Assembly (NCBI GenBank): GCA_021018995.1
Contig: CM037584.1
Location: forward strand, 146,957,317-147,021,316
Source of the DNA: Chloranthus sessilifolius
Taxonomy: Eukaryota > Streptophyta > Magnoliopsida > Chloranthales > Chloranthaceae
Length of the DNA stretch: 64,000 nucleotides
Reading direction: 5' to 3'
In this document: positions 35,864 through 50,800 of the stretch, one piece after another
How positions within the stretch are numbered: the first letter of the stretch is position 1
Layout: each line of letters begins with the position of its first letter
Position numbers and translations under genes: made by a program
The notes under the pieces: generated by a model
The model's input: only the letters and a program-made list of their open reading frames with translations
The model's database searches: none
What the model was told of the DNA's origin: nothing

Positions 35864-38800
35864 ACACATATATAGTGACCGCCCGGTTCTTGGGCGCCTG
35901 CCTAGGGGCAGCCCGGCCAGATCCGCCTGAAAATCCACCCGACTGCCCGCCAACATTAGGAGCATTGCTCTCACGTAACCATTCATAATTATATCATTTT
36001 GTGTTACTCCACGCATCTCAACTGCATGTACTTTATCTGATTGTCCTTTCTTCATAGTCAAGCACTCTGCACAGTCAAGTGACTCAGGACATACTGCTGG
36101 CCTTATAAAAATACCCTTCAAACCCCCTAACTACAAGGGCTTTCTCCATAGTTTCATCTTATTATTTACTTGCTTTTTTGTCTAACCAATTGAAAAGACA
36201 CTATTAGTAAAGAACATTAACCACGAAATCTCATATTGTATTTCTATTGGATATTCATCCACAGCAAATGCAAACAATTGAGAATTCAATGCAGACCCTT
36301 GATGAATTCCAACTCCAACCAGATACCGACTCCAACTAGGTACCCAGTCATCTCTCCACACCCAGCTCTTATACTAGTTACTAGTTACTAGTTCTTACAA
36401 TAAAAATCTTCACCATTTTAAAATTCCTACAGTAAATTTTAAGAACAGTCAAAAATCAAAATAGTTAAAAAAAAAAATGAAAGGTGAAAATCTGAAATCA
36501 TTAGGAGTCATGACCTACTGCATGTATAGCCACTCTATCTCCACCATGTTCTCCAATATATTCAAAATGGATATGGGATTCTTGGAATCAGGTTCCATTT
36601 GAAAAAGGGAACCCACATGGGACAAGCTTATAAACAACCAAATCCGGTGAAAAAAGAATTCATGATAGAACGAAGAGAAGGAAGAGAGGAAGACGAAAGA
36701 TTACGGTAAAAAAACTTATATTTAAATGTGGGGATGGGTTTGTATATCCTTATATAGAGGCGAAATCCCTGTGTATAATAAGAAAGGAGATAGGTTAGGA
36801 AACATATCTAAAGTAGGAAAACCATCTAATATGAAACCTTTATATGTCTTCGTAGAAAGGATGGAAAAGTGTCCATCGGGACCATTCAAGATACATCTAG
36901 GTGTACAATTGATAAGAAAAGTGGCAGTGAGAAGGGTCGTGGAGCAATAAGATTGGAACAAGCATCCCATGAAGGAGAGGACGAGTGACTTCTATGAGAT
37001 GCTTATTCTTATGCTTTGCAACACCATTTTTTTGTGGAGTAAAAGGGCATATATGTTGATGCAAGGTCTCAACCTACTGAAAATAGGACTGAAAGACTAA
37101 GATGAGTATTCACCACCCTTGTCAGACCTAAGAACCTTAATAGTTTGACCAAGCTGTGTTTGAACCATAGTAAAGAAATTAATATAGGTGGCGAGTACTT
37201 CATCTTTAAAATTTAGTAGGTACAGCCATCGTGAATCGTCATCAATGAAGGTAACATAATATCTAAATCCAATAGAAGAATATAAAGGTGCAGTTCCTCA
37301 CACATCACTATGAATAAGACCAAATAACGTATCACTGCAAGTCATATAAGATGAATAGGAAGATCTAGTATGCTTGCACAACTCACAAGGTGACATTGAA
37401 ATTTAAAACCAGTGGCATCATTTTGAAACTTTGGAAATAATAAACACAAACACTATGCAAGTTGGCATGACCAAGACATGCATGTCAAAGTGTTTCAGCC
37501 ATAATACTACTAGAAGGAGACATAATGGTAGAAGATGAAGGTGTCATCAGCCTATCCGCACCAAAGTAGTATAATCCCGCTGACGGGGACACCGGCATCG
37601 TAGACATCGGATACGGACCATATCGTGTGTACTGACGGGGACACCGATCAATCGAATTTTCGCGAAAAGGGTTTTCCTCAAAAATCGAAGTTGAGTTTTA
37701 TGGGCATACTTGTCTTTTTTTTATGTTTGTTTTAGGGTTTTATTTTCTTTTGTGAGGCTTCCAATAGAAGGTCTATAAATAAACATTGTAATTAGTTTTT
37801 GATTATTGAATGAAAGAGCTTTTGCTTTTGGAACTTGAGATGAGTTTCTTCGAAGAGTGAATCTTCGCTTCCAAAGAAGGTGTGAAGCCAAGAGTGTGAA
37901 GCCCAAAATTTATTTTCTTTCAATCCCTTTCTTTGATTTTATCTTTTGCTTGCGTATTAATCATCAACAGCCTAGATTCATCCAGAAAACCATAAACCCT
38001 AGCATTCATCAGAGCCATTGAATCAAACCTATCTCATAAATCCTAAATCCAGTAATCCAACCTTCAAATACAGAAGTTCATAAACCCTAGATCCCATCTG
38101 AGTTCCTGAATCAATCCGATTCAAGCCCAGATTCCATCCGAGCCGTTAAACCAACCCGAATCAGAACCCTTAGAACACTCGTGATTCCATCATTGAATCA
38201 CGAGCGGCGCCCTAATCTGGAGAAGCTAGAGTCCTACCTCTAGGATCGATTTGCACCACAAGGCAAATGGATCTAGCGCTCGGACCGAACCTTACTCGAA
38301 TCAAGTGTGATTCTCCAATGAAAAACTGCGAAATCCTAAGGTACTCGCATTATTCTCAGGTTTATTGTTTAATTAATTTAGTTTAATTTCGGAAAATCAT
38401 CATCTCATAAACATTCATCTAATTTAGAACATTCACGTAGTTTAGAACATTCACGTAGTTTAGGGTTCTTGTCCCGCATCACCCGCTCTCTCAAACCCCG
38501 TGCCAGAAATCTGTCTCGTAGTTAGGTCCTGAAGCTCAGACTAAGTAGGAAAAAATGTTACATAACAGTTTAGAGACTTAGTGAGGCAGCTGATGGACAG
38601 TAAACTAGTATTTAAATCGGCAGATGTAAAACATTAGCATGAAGATCTGCTGATAGAGGAACACTCCCCTATCAGGACCTTTGGTTAGTTTAATTCTCAT
38701 GAAATTAGTTTAATCTTCATTCAGTAGCCTCTAGTTAAGAATAGTTTAGTATTTATGCTTTTATCACTTGAACTATGGACATGTATGTATTTGTGTGCTT

Positions 38801-41800
38801 GTTAAATATCAAGTTAATAAAAAAGAGGACCCAACATCACTATGTCCAAATAATGATCTCTAAAAGACCGAGGGAACAAACTCACGTTCTCATCTTCTCA
38901 CTTCTCTCTCATTTTCCATGCTTGTTCTCTTTCTTCTCTGTTGTGTTAGCTTTAACTAAAATTTTCAATATGCACACATTATAGAACATAGTCTGATCAT
39001 GGCAGAACATTCTACTGTAATAAAGAACTTGCATTATCAAACTCACCTGGAGGATATAAAAAAATTAAAATATAGGACCCAAAAATAATAAGAATGTCAA
39101 AACGACACCTTTAACTTGGTGATACGTGCTGAAATTCTTTCCTCTGTCTCCCGCTGCTTTAATGCCCAATCTTGCTCTTCATTAAGTTTTCTTTTTTGTT
39201 GGTCCATAATCCACTTTTCAGAAGTCATGTACTTCGGAGGAGAGCGAGAAATGTCATTGCATACTGCACTGTATTCCTCTTCTTCCTCTTCAAACTGATT
39301 CCCACATTTTGGTGAATCACTAAACGTCAGGGTTCTGCATCCATCTGGATTACATTTATTTGGAATATCAGAAACCGTCTTTTCATTTGGCCCATTATTT
39401 CCTGCATGATAACAAGAATCGGCCAGGTTGCTAGAGATAACCAACTCTGAAGATCTCGGACGATTCTCTCCCTGACCAACATATGTGGAGAAAATGCCAA
39501 CTTGTTTAGTAGGCTTCCCCATGGGGTTGGAGTTTTCAAGTTCAACATCCTTCCCGGAAACTGATGTATTCTTCTCTTTTGCAAAAAAGTTGGATTGATA
39601 TTTTTCACCTTGTGGGTATGCATGCATGGGCAACTCTGACTTATACAATTTGCTTAATCTGTCATTGTCATTTTGAGCTTGAGACTGATTTAAAGGATTT
39701 TCTATTTTTTGGGATACAGGTACCTGCGGAGCCAATTCAGAATCATGTGTTTCCTTAAAAGTGTTATTATAAATTCCAATTCCAGCCAAACCAGTTATCC
39801 CGGGCAGCTTCTGCTGCTTGTTTATGCCAATAACAGGAGAAGAGACTTGGTTCAACCTCCCAAGTTGCTGATGATCGTGCTCCACATCATCCTTTTCATG
39901 ATGACTCTCTGATCCAAATCTCCGGTCATTCATTGAAAAGGAAGACTCCAATGGAGTAGTAATGACAGCCCTTGATTCTGCAGTTTCCTGGGTCTGCATT
40001 TCACCCTCGGGTTTCCTTCTCGTGGTGTTACGGCGCTTTTTTTCTTCTGTTGTTACAGAGCGGTCAGAGGGGGGACATTTTTTATTCTTTAGCTTTTTAG
40101 TGTTTTCTGTATCTTTCGATGAGGAGTCTGTCTCCATCAGACTCCCAGTAGATGAAGAACCTGGTGGGATTCGGGAAAGTGACATCTCTTTTTCAGATTC
40201 CCTAGTATCATTTGATTTTCCAAACAAACCAGTGATCTCATTACTATTAGTTGGATCCTTTGAAGATAGGTCTTTTCCTCTATGATCATTCAATCCTTTT
40301 CGAGTTACTTCTGTGTTGCCACCTATAGTTAAACAAGTCATTTACATAAATCGCTTTACTGATGCAAGCGGATATAAACAAGGGTTTTTTGCATTTAACC
40401 CCTGAGATGCCTTATTTGCACTCCGCCCCTCATGTTTCACTTATTTCAACTGCGGCCCTTGCTTTTGTATTTCCTTTACTTATTAACACCTATAGGAACT
40501 GATCAGTCGTTGACTGTTAAAAAACTAATCTTTGACTGCTTTGAATCAGACGATGGAGATCGTTTTTCACCACAATCTTCCACCCAGTGAATCTTTGAGA
40601 TCAAAAGCCTGCCATCAGGGGGTCAGATTTTGATTCCACATGGCAAACAACCCAAAAAGTAAATATGATCATGGGTGTACATCAAACATGGTTCTTGGAT
40701 CACTTTTCGAGACGTGTGCCATGGGAATCAAAATCTAATCGTCTGATTGTAGGTACATGATCTCGAGATCAATTAGATCAAAGATTGGGGCGAAAAATAA
40801 TCTCCATCATTTGGTTCAAAGCAGTCAAAGGTTATTTTGTCAGACAGTCCACTGTAGGGGGTAGTAAGTAAATGAAACACAAAAGCAAGGGTCGCAATGT
40901 AAATAGGTATAACACCGGGGTAGGTAGAGTGCGTCTAAGACATATCTCAGGGAGCTAAATGCAAAAAATCCTAAAAACAATATATGGTAAATTAGGTCGG
41001 CGGATAGCATTATTTATTGCACTTAAACTTACCTTCCCTTGGGTAGCTGTCTCCTAGGGCAATTTCAAGATGCAAATTTCTTGGGACTATACCATTCCTG
41101 CACCACAATGAAAAGTAACTTAAACGTAAGAATTGGAGAATTACAAGAACAAATTTCTGGGGACTTTACCATTCCTGCACCATGAAGAAAAACAACTTGA
41201 ACGTAGGAATCGGAGACATATATTTGGAGTACATAATATCCATATATTGCATGAGCCAGTTAATGAGTATCCACATTCACCACACAGAAGGGTACTTTCG
41301 TTTTATTGGAAACATGTAGTGGTACTTGGCTTGTGTAACATACCTGAATGCAAGAAAGACAAGGCACTGGGCTCTGAGTTGTTTCAGATGTTGTTCCTTA
41401 AAAGGCATCTCTGAGAAGGCAGAAGACTGGGACACGGCAGTTCTTCCCATATCTTTAGGAGTTGCACTTCGAAGTGAACTCATTTCCATGTTACTCTTTT
41501 GATCTCCAGATGTATCATTTTCATGGCCGTCCAACTTTATCTTAGCAAAATTATCTTGATCTCTGTGATCAATTATCTCACCCTTCCCTGAAATGCTATC
41601 CTTGCTTTGTGGTCCCTGAGTGCTACTGCCCTGTTTACACATATCTATCAATTTAATGCAGGAAAAAACAGAAATCGCAAGCCAATGTTATCATTAAAAG
41701 TAAAATGAGGTAAAATACATAATAAGTAAAAGTAACATTTTCCCACATATAAACAAGCAATGCCACTGCCACCATGAAGGATAGAAATGAAATCGAGTTC

Positions 41801-44800
41801 ACTTAGAACCTGCAGCGAGAGAGAGGAGATCCAATATGCGAGAGAGAAATCCCCCGTCAAGCAGCTGGCTTAAAACCTGCAGAGAATCTTGGCTGCCATT
41901 TTGTACTGTTGCGTTTCATTTCAATATATTATCCTTTATAAATCCAAAAAAGAGAGACAGAGAGAGAAATCACTGAGATTTTAAGCGAAAGGGCTTCTCG
42001 CCGAAAAGTATTTTTTACTTTACTTTCCTGCAGCCTTGTTTGACATTGTCCTCCAAATTTATTCCATGCAAAGCACTGTCCTAATCTCATGCGCACTTTA
42101 AAACTCACATGACCTTATAACATAACTCTGACCTGAGATCATAAGGGGCAGCTTGTGCACATTAGATTTCTTCCTTCTTTATCCATTTAGTTACTTAGGT
42201 AGAAGTAAAACAGGAGTTTCACTTAGTCATAACTTGGTCACAAGTACTTTCATATATACATGGGACATATTATATGGAATTTTTTACTGAGTTTTATTAA
42301 TTGAGTAACAGCTATTGCTTTTGTAAGTTGAACCTTCAAGCTCCTTCATTATTTTCAAGTTGATTGCTCTCTCTAGTTGGTTACTTTTTGTGTCGTATTT
42401 GTCATCTTGGACACGAAGTGGAATCAAAGGAAGTTGATCTAAGGTCATCCTTGAGATTCTCAAGCATAGTCACTATTGAAAAAAAAAAAAAAAATCACAT
42501 GTTAATTTAGGGGACATGCAATGTCTCACTTCCCCCTACTTCGCCTCTTTTATTTAATAAAAATTTGTGTTTATTACACATATGCCATTAATGAATTTAC
42601 TGCTACTCTCTGTTTTACGCATGCATAATATTAGTTGTATTAGCAAGTAGGGGTCCCAAGGACCACATTCACCATAGTTCCAAACCTCTTGAAAAGGTTC
42701 TACATGACACTTAAAACCTTATTCTGTGCCACACGGACCAAGGAAGCACGACACTGGAAACAGATGTGCTATCCGACATGCCGAAACCCAAACTTATCCT
42801 TCGCTTTCTCCATTGCATAGATAGAAGAAATCTGTAATCCAATCTCCACTGTGGGATTGATACTGTTTGAAATTTGGACCGTTCTACGCAGTCATTTTTT
42901 TATTTTTTACCGTAGAGATGAGTTTTTTTATTTCTTTTAAATAACATATGCAATGCCCTCTTGCTTCATGTGGCACCAAAACCATGCCCACGTGCTCTAT
43001 TCTCAAATGTGGCGCGTAGGCCCCACCTAGGCAGTCGCTTCGCTGATTTGCCTCCTAAAGCGCCTAGGTGCCGCTTGACTTCTAGGGGTCTTTACAAAGC
43101 GCCCACTTCGATTTTGAAGTGGGCACCTACGCGGATAAAGCACCAAAAAGTGGTCACTTCATAGTAAAGAAATAGCATGCTTTTGTTGCTTTTTATAATA
43201 AAAAATATAAAACTTACATATTTTTATATTCTTTTATCGTGTCTTCTCTCTCTCTCCCTCTATTTTCAGTTTTCATGGTAAACCCTATTATTGTACCTTT
43301 CTCACTCTCATATAAGCAAGGGTGGATCCACATAAAATGTTCTGCGTGTGTGGTGGATTTTTTTTGGGGGGGCGGTGCACCACTTGGCCCCCAAAACTTG
43401 AAAAATACTTAGGGCCCCTATGGGCCAGAGCAGTGGGCCTCTCCCTCTTGTGTTGGGCACTACACTCAAACCAGTTCAGTGCCACATGCCACCCAACCCG
43501 AGGATAGGGTGCCACATGAACAAGGTTGATCAATGATCATTCAAAGAAGAGGTATATTTTGGTCAAAAGCAAAATTCACAGTAGGGGAAATTTTGACTTG
43601 TGAAAATAAGTGCAAAAAAATTTTTTAAAAAAACTTCTAAAACCATAGGGCATGTGGTGAAACTCATGATCACATGCCACATGGCACGCGGTCAAGCAAT
43701 CAAGTGTAGCGCTTTCACGCTGCGCTCGAATGTATACTGCCATTCTCCTGCATGTGTAAATATATTACAGCTGTACTAAGTAAAAACCCTTACCCAACTA
43801 GCATCGGTTAGAGTCTAGTAAGAAGGGCTTATTTGGAGGCACTGACTCCATGGTACAGATTTTTGAGGATGGTTTGCACATAACCACACTAATATTAATC
43901 TTTTCCCTGATCAGCAATACTCAAATTTAAATTGTACAGGGCATCTACGTTAAAGGCTACTAAGTTGACACCAATTATCATTTCTGAAATCATTAAAAAA
44001 GATGATAGAAGCGAACACAAGTACCTGAACCATCTTATATGAGCTGGGTGCTGCATGAGAAATACCACCCTCGTGCTCTAAGATCTTTCCAGAAGAAACA
44101 GAAGCAGAAGCGTCAGACTCTTTCATAAAGCTAGCCTTCCATTGTTCAGGATCAGCTGCAACTTTAGTATGACCGCGGTCAATTGATGGAGGCTTCATAT
44201 TCGCATCAACAGCCATCATATCCTTACTCTTTTCCAGTATCTGAGGACCAGAAGAAGCTTCCACATTTCTTTCTTTATGCATTTTGGAAACCAATTCATG
44301 ATTTCCAAATGAACTGTTAAAATGTGCTAGAGCTGAGAAGCCAGTTTTTCCCATCGCATATGTACTGAAGGCTCCAGTTGTTCCACTATTAACTTTTCCA
44401 ACAGCACCTGTACTATTTGGAGTTATATTGGTACCCTGTGAACTAGTATTTACAACCCCAAGGGATCTTCCTGAACACCCAAGTTCACCTTCTTTGTCAG
44501 TAGATTTTTCCCCAACTATTGATGCTGAATTAGGCATTGTTTGTTGTTGCCAAAATTTACCAGCCTTAGATAATATCCCTTCAGTGAGCTTCCCAGAAAA
44601 TTCAAAAACTTGGTTCTCCGACAACCTGGACTCATAAATGTTACTTTTCAACTCATTTCCAGGTATAACAGCTTCATGTCCAGGAGATGATTCTGTTAAC
44701 CGTGTTCCAGAAGCTCCCTCTGCCAAACTACCTGAAACAGCAGGAGTGAACTTAGACCCTTGAGAATTATCTAATTGCAACCCCACCTTAGTTTGATTCC

Positions 44801-47800
44801 AGAGGCCCCTAGAACTCATAACGTCATGTCTGGACTGTAATGGACCTCCAGTGGGAAGCCCATAAATACCATGAGTTGAAGACAGGTCCACTTCATCGGG
44901 ATATTTTGAAATTGGAGACCTTGATGTCGGAGTTGCAATTTTTGTTTTATCCATAGGCCTTTCAGGCAAGTTCTGGATATTGTCTTGTTTGGCTCTAAAT
45001 AACGATCCCGTGACACTAGGTAATGATGAAAATTGCTCGAAGTGACCACTATGTTGAGCATGATTTATGCGAGCATGTTGTTCATCACCTTTACCAGAAA
45101 AATGACCTTGCATATCCCCCTTGTTCATCAGTTTCCCCTTCTTTGAATTAAAGGCAGTACCGGGGTTATCTGATTGTTGAAGATTTTCAGTTTGACCCTC
45201 CATGTTCATTGTTGAATCTGCCTTTTTCCTCTTACCACGGCCTTTTTTATTATCTTTCGGTGGTGCCCTTTTATCCAGTTTGACATTATCACACTTCTCC
45301 TGTGAATTAGCAGATCTAGAGTCATCCACAGCCAGACTGGCTGGGCTTTCATGATCAAACGACATCCCACTTCTTTGAGAGATGATCCCTTGATGGCCAT
45401 CATTTACGGTACTCTCCACATTGAGTGGCCCAACAGATGGCCTGCTCGAAGTAATTGCCTCATGTTTGGCCATCTCATTCTCGTAAGAAGCTGCATTAGA
45501 TTCTTTCAACATGCCAGAGGCACTCTGGATCGAACCGCCATAAAGATCTTCCCTTGTTTTACAATTTGATGCAGCTTGCCATGCACCAAAAGGTCCGCCT
45601 TTCAGAGGGATGTCCACGGAACCCAAGGATGATGATCTGTCAACGATATCCTTGTCCTTTGATGTTCCATACCCAGAATCAACAGCCTGAGTTGCACCGG
45701 CCGCAGGAGGGCGAGATGACTTCAGAACATCAATATCAATATTGTGCTGACTGATAACAGTTTCCATGGCCCTGAAAATGATAAAGTAGTAGTAAGATGA
45801 CCAGTTGTAGTTGTAAGCAAATAATGAGAATATTTTTTTCTCCCGGACAACTTGAAAATTTAGGGGATACATGCCAATAAACAAAAATAAATCTGCTTTT
45901 ATGGAAAGTAAAATCTTGCGGTTTAACCACTGTTGTTTCAAACTGTGGAAGTACTTTTCTATTATTCAAAACCATTTAGGGAATAATGTAGCAATTAAGA
46001 TGTCATAACTAAAACATTGGCAGGAAAAACAAATATAACTAACCATTGCATATATGGAGGTATATGTAAAAAATGGCAAGGTAAAAATACCAAGAAGAGA
46101 AACAAAAAAAAAATCTCTAAATATCCTGGATCACGAGATCTTCTAAGTGCTCATAAAAAACATGAACAGAACATTATGATGACTACTCCTACAAATAGAT
46201 CTTGAGGTAGATTCAAAATCTGACTAAGCTCTCAGCAAGTGCTCTTTCTCCTTGTTTCCAAAAGAGATGCATACACAACTATTAGAAAAGATATTGCTTG
46301 TTCAAACTATAAGACCAATATGAACATATTTGCAAGGTATATTAGCAACAGTTAATAAATTCCTAACCTACGCACTGCAGAACTAAGAGATTTTATGAGC
46401 CACACAGAAAATGCAACATTTAGTAGATCAAAAACAGTTTTATATTAAACACCTCCTGTGGAGTAGATTCAATATGTCAAAAAACGGTTTACCCAGGGAA
46501 TTGGGATCAAGACTCGAGTCCTAGAGAGGTTGGTGGCCATGGGATAAAGTCTAGCAGACTTATTAATGATGTCTCACTAGAAAGAGATGGAGGTATGCTT
46601 CTTCTAGTATGTGTGATGACATAGACCTTTGGTTGAGATTATTAGTGATAGACGAAGTCATGAGTAGCTTCATTCGGTTGGGGGGATGGAGAAATTGGAA
46701 ATTTCCAAAATGAAAAAGGGTGAAAGTAGGTGTATACTAAGGTGCACATTCATATTCCATACAGCTTAGATGATGGAAAGTGCATTCTTTTCTGGAAGAA
46801 TAAATTATATGGAGGGTAGACGATACAGGGAACTCTTTTGATGTTCTTTTCCCTAATTTATCCATTATGTACAAACAAAACTAATCTGTATAAGTTAAGT
46901 GATGGGGACATCAACCTATACAAAGTGTATAAAAAGTGCAAGAAGAAGCCCAAGGCATTGATGCCTCTCATAGCACTTTGGGAGGAGGTTGAAGACCCCT
47001 ATGCACGTGCGCGCCACGCGAGAAGACCTCACTATGGGAAGACGCGCACATGGGAGGAGAAAGTATAGAGAGAAAGAAGGTAAAAATAATCCAGAAATTG
47101 ACTGTGACCAATCCCGTGCCCTCGAGATCGAGCAGAGCACGGTTTTGCGCAATCTCATTGCGCAATGTCGCAACTTCAATAACTCGCGCCCGCAAATTTC
47201 GCAGCTCACGGGTGTGAATTGAGTTTCCGTGCGCGCGTATTCAGGCCTAACCCAATCGGTAGTCGAATTTTGGCTGTCAGTTTCCTTTGTTGTTGCAAGT
47301 TACATTAGGAGTCTTCTATTCTTAGTAGTTTAGACCTAGTTTAGGGTTTTTAATTCTTATAAATAGAGTTGTCAGGACTTTTATTTTCTTTAATTAGTGA
47401 TTATTGAATGAAAATTATTGCTTTGTGCAACTTTGAGAACTTGTGAAGAGTTTTCCTTTGAAAGAGCGATTCTTCAAATCTCCCAAGATGGACTTGGTGC
47501 CAAAGCCAATAATTTCCTTGGTGAAACTTCTTGGGTTTTCCTTACATCTTCCTCAAGTTTGCATTCTTGGAATTAGTGATGGAGTCAACGCACCCACTCG
47601 ATCAGACAAAGTGTACGTGAGCGCGACAAGTGAGGACCGTACCTTGTGGAGACGTGCACATGGGGAGAGAATGCAAGAGAAGACTAGAGGAACCATGAAA
47701 AGGAAATCACGGCCAACCGTGTTTCAGAGATGGTTGACCGTTCCTGGAGAATTCTCGGGAGCAAAGGACTTATGCTTCTATATCTCTATAGTCCAAACAA

Positions 47801-50800
47801 CTGTGAATTTACAATCAGCCGCAATTTAATTCACGATCGACCATGACCTAAATGACAATCAACCGTCAACGTCACAATTAAGTTGCAAACTTTCCTTTTT
47901 AGTTTGTTTTCATGAATTAATTTAGGAGTCTTTTATTTTTAGTACGCGTTTTAATTATTTTATAAAGCCTTGTTAAAACCATTATGAGGGGAACTTGATT
48001 ATAAAGGAATTTGAATGCTTTGTGCACTCTTGGAGAACTTGTTGAGAGTTTCTTCTTCCCCGAGTTTAGGGTTTGATGCGAGACCAATATTTTCATTGGC
48101 GAAATTCCATTGATTATTCAATATTCTATCTTCCTAGTTCTTTGTGTAAGGTAATTAGTTGATTACTTCCTTTGAATTATTGTTTAATTTCATGGTTGTT
48201 GGGATTTTCTAAAAGCCCTGAGAAAATTTTCTTTAAATTTTCTACCTTTATTCTGAATCCATTATTTCTTTGAAATTCTAAAATGGTTAGTCGTTCGAAA
48301 TCAAAAGACGCCATCATGGTTAGTCGTTTCATGCCCTCCGCTAGAGGGAAATCAAGTTCTATCTTGAGAACCCACGATCGGATTGAGTAGGGACTATCGT
48401 ACCGAACTTAACAATGGAATTCGACTGTTGTGAATCCCTTATTTTTAATTATGCCATAATCCTAGCATAATCAAATTTGAATTTTTATTTTTTATTGCTC
48501 TTTAAAATAACCAATTAGTTTCAGCAAATTGCATAATAGGGTTTTAGTGTGTGGTCCTGCATCAACTTCGGTGTCAGAGAACAGTTCTAGTTTAGGGTGT
48601 TTGCATCTTAAGTCGAATTACAGTTGCATAATTTTATTTTATTTTGTGTTTGCATTCTAAATTGACTTTTAGGATTTCATTTAGAGTGTTGAGTTTGTGT
48701 CAATCACCAATGGCCACCGATGAAGTTGGTGAAGCTATACGAGCTCTTACTGATCGCCTTGCGCACATAAAGGCCTGTATGGAAGGATTCTAAGAGTTCT
48801 TAAATGATGAGGCTAGTAGGACACCACCTAGGCGAACCATGGATAGAAGATTACACATCAGCCATGTAGAGGGTAGTAAGACACCACCTAGGATAGAATG
48901 CGAGCATAGTGAGTCGGAAAGTGATTCTGACGAAAGATTTCTTAAAGTCATTCGGATAGAGGCTCCACCTATGATGGGAAGAGGGTTCCTAAAGCCATCA
49001 TTGATTGGTTGTCGAACATAAAGCATTATTTTGATTGCTATTAGCTAAGATGAAGCTAGTGGGCCAAGCTAGGTTGTTCTACACCAATGTGGAACACGGT
49101 CGAGAAGCTTTATGACAAGTATGTTCCCACGTCATGCAATCGACGCCTTTTGGATCAGTGGCAGAACCTTCGAGAAGGTAGTATGTTTGTCAATGATTAC
49201 ATTGCCAAATTCAAGGAATGCGTCATGCGAACCAATGTAGTGGAAGAGATCCAAGTTGCGCGTTCTAGGTTTACGACAGGTCTTCGTCCAGAGTTGCAAA
49301 AGGAGTTAATCCCCCATGAAGTTAAAACCTTAGAAGAGTGTTATGCGATGGTGCAAGAGTTGGAGTGCTATTTGAAAACACCATCCACCAAATGGTTTAA
49401 CTCCGGTAATTCTAACTATAGGTCTGCTTCTTCCAAAGTTAGGCCTAATGTTGGGAATCAACCTCCAAAGACCACCCAAGACACTTCACTGAGTTTTAGA
49501 GCAGAGAACAATGTGGTGGTTGGTGAGAGTTCTACGAATGGAAAGCAACATAAGTGTTTTAAGTGTCGCGATTTTGGGCACCTTGCCGCTGAGTGCCCTA
49601 CCCGATACCACGGTAGAAATATGCTCATCGAAGAAGAATGTGAAGAGAAGGGGGATTGGGCCTGAAGGAGGGATACAACCTTGTGTGTGTTAGGGAGGTT
49701 TCCAATGCTATTGGGGAGGGTAATACCCCAAGGAAGGAGTGTGATTACTGGCTAGGGAGAACATCTTTTATATCTATGCCAAGTGTGGTAAGTAAAATAG
49801 TAGTCATAGTTGATAGTGGAAGTTGCACTAACATAGTGTCCACTAGCACAGTGTCCCGATTAAGACTCTCACTAGAACCCCATCCTCGACCGTATCAAGT
49901 TGCATGGTTTGACATGTCATCGATTCCCGTATCCCAAAGGTGTCAAGTTCTGATTCAATTTTAATCACATAAAGACACTTTGGGATGTAATGTAATGCCT
50001 ATGGATGACAGGCAGATCATCTTAGGAAGGTTGTGGTTATATTATATGGATGTTACACTATTCGGGTGATCAAATGTTTGTGCATTAATTCATGAGTAAG
50101 AAAATCAAATTAAACTCTTTGCCTCTTAAAACACCAACAGAAAAGAATGAGAAAATCGGCACAAGTGGACAAGAGAGCAAGGTCAAGCTAGTTAATATTG
50201 CGAGCCCCTCAAAGTTAGAGAGGGAGGTGAAAGAGGAGAATGTTGCTTACATTCTCATCATTGTAGAGACCACCCCAGAGTCTCGTGTTGAGTGACAGGT
50301 CAAGCCGGTGTTGAAACCATTTCAGGATGTCTTCCCTGAAGACCTTCCAGATGAGCTTCCACCCATGAGGGATATAGGGAATTCAACATGCCATAGACTT
50401 GGTACCCGGATCAACTTTACTGAATTTTCCTCTCTATAGAATGAATCTTACTGAACATGCAAATTTGAAGAGGCAAGTGAGCTCCTTAGGAAATGGTTCA
50501 TTAGGGAAAGTCTAAGCCCTTGTGTCGTGCTTCCACTCCTCATACCCGAGAAGGATGGATCTTGGAGAATGCGTGTGGGCAATTGTGCGATTAATAAGAT
50601 CACAGTCAAGTATCAGTTTCCTATACCGAGGCTAGACGATGCCCTTGATATGATGGCAAATGTCACTATCTTTTCAAAGATAGATCTTAAAAGTGGCTAT
50701 CATCAAGTTCACATTCGTCCCGGGGATGAGTGGAAGACTGCCAGGTTATATGAGTGGTTGGTCATGCCTTTTGGTTTGGGCTTTCAAACGCCCCTAGCAC

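Noticed and set aside
39116-40285. Plus-strand open frames over SYD exons 3, 4 and 6
   Set aside because: They are shadows of the long minus-strand exons, whose phases and splice sites fit together.
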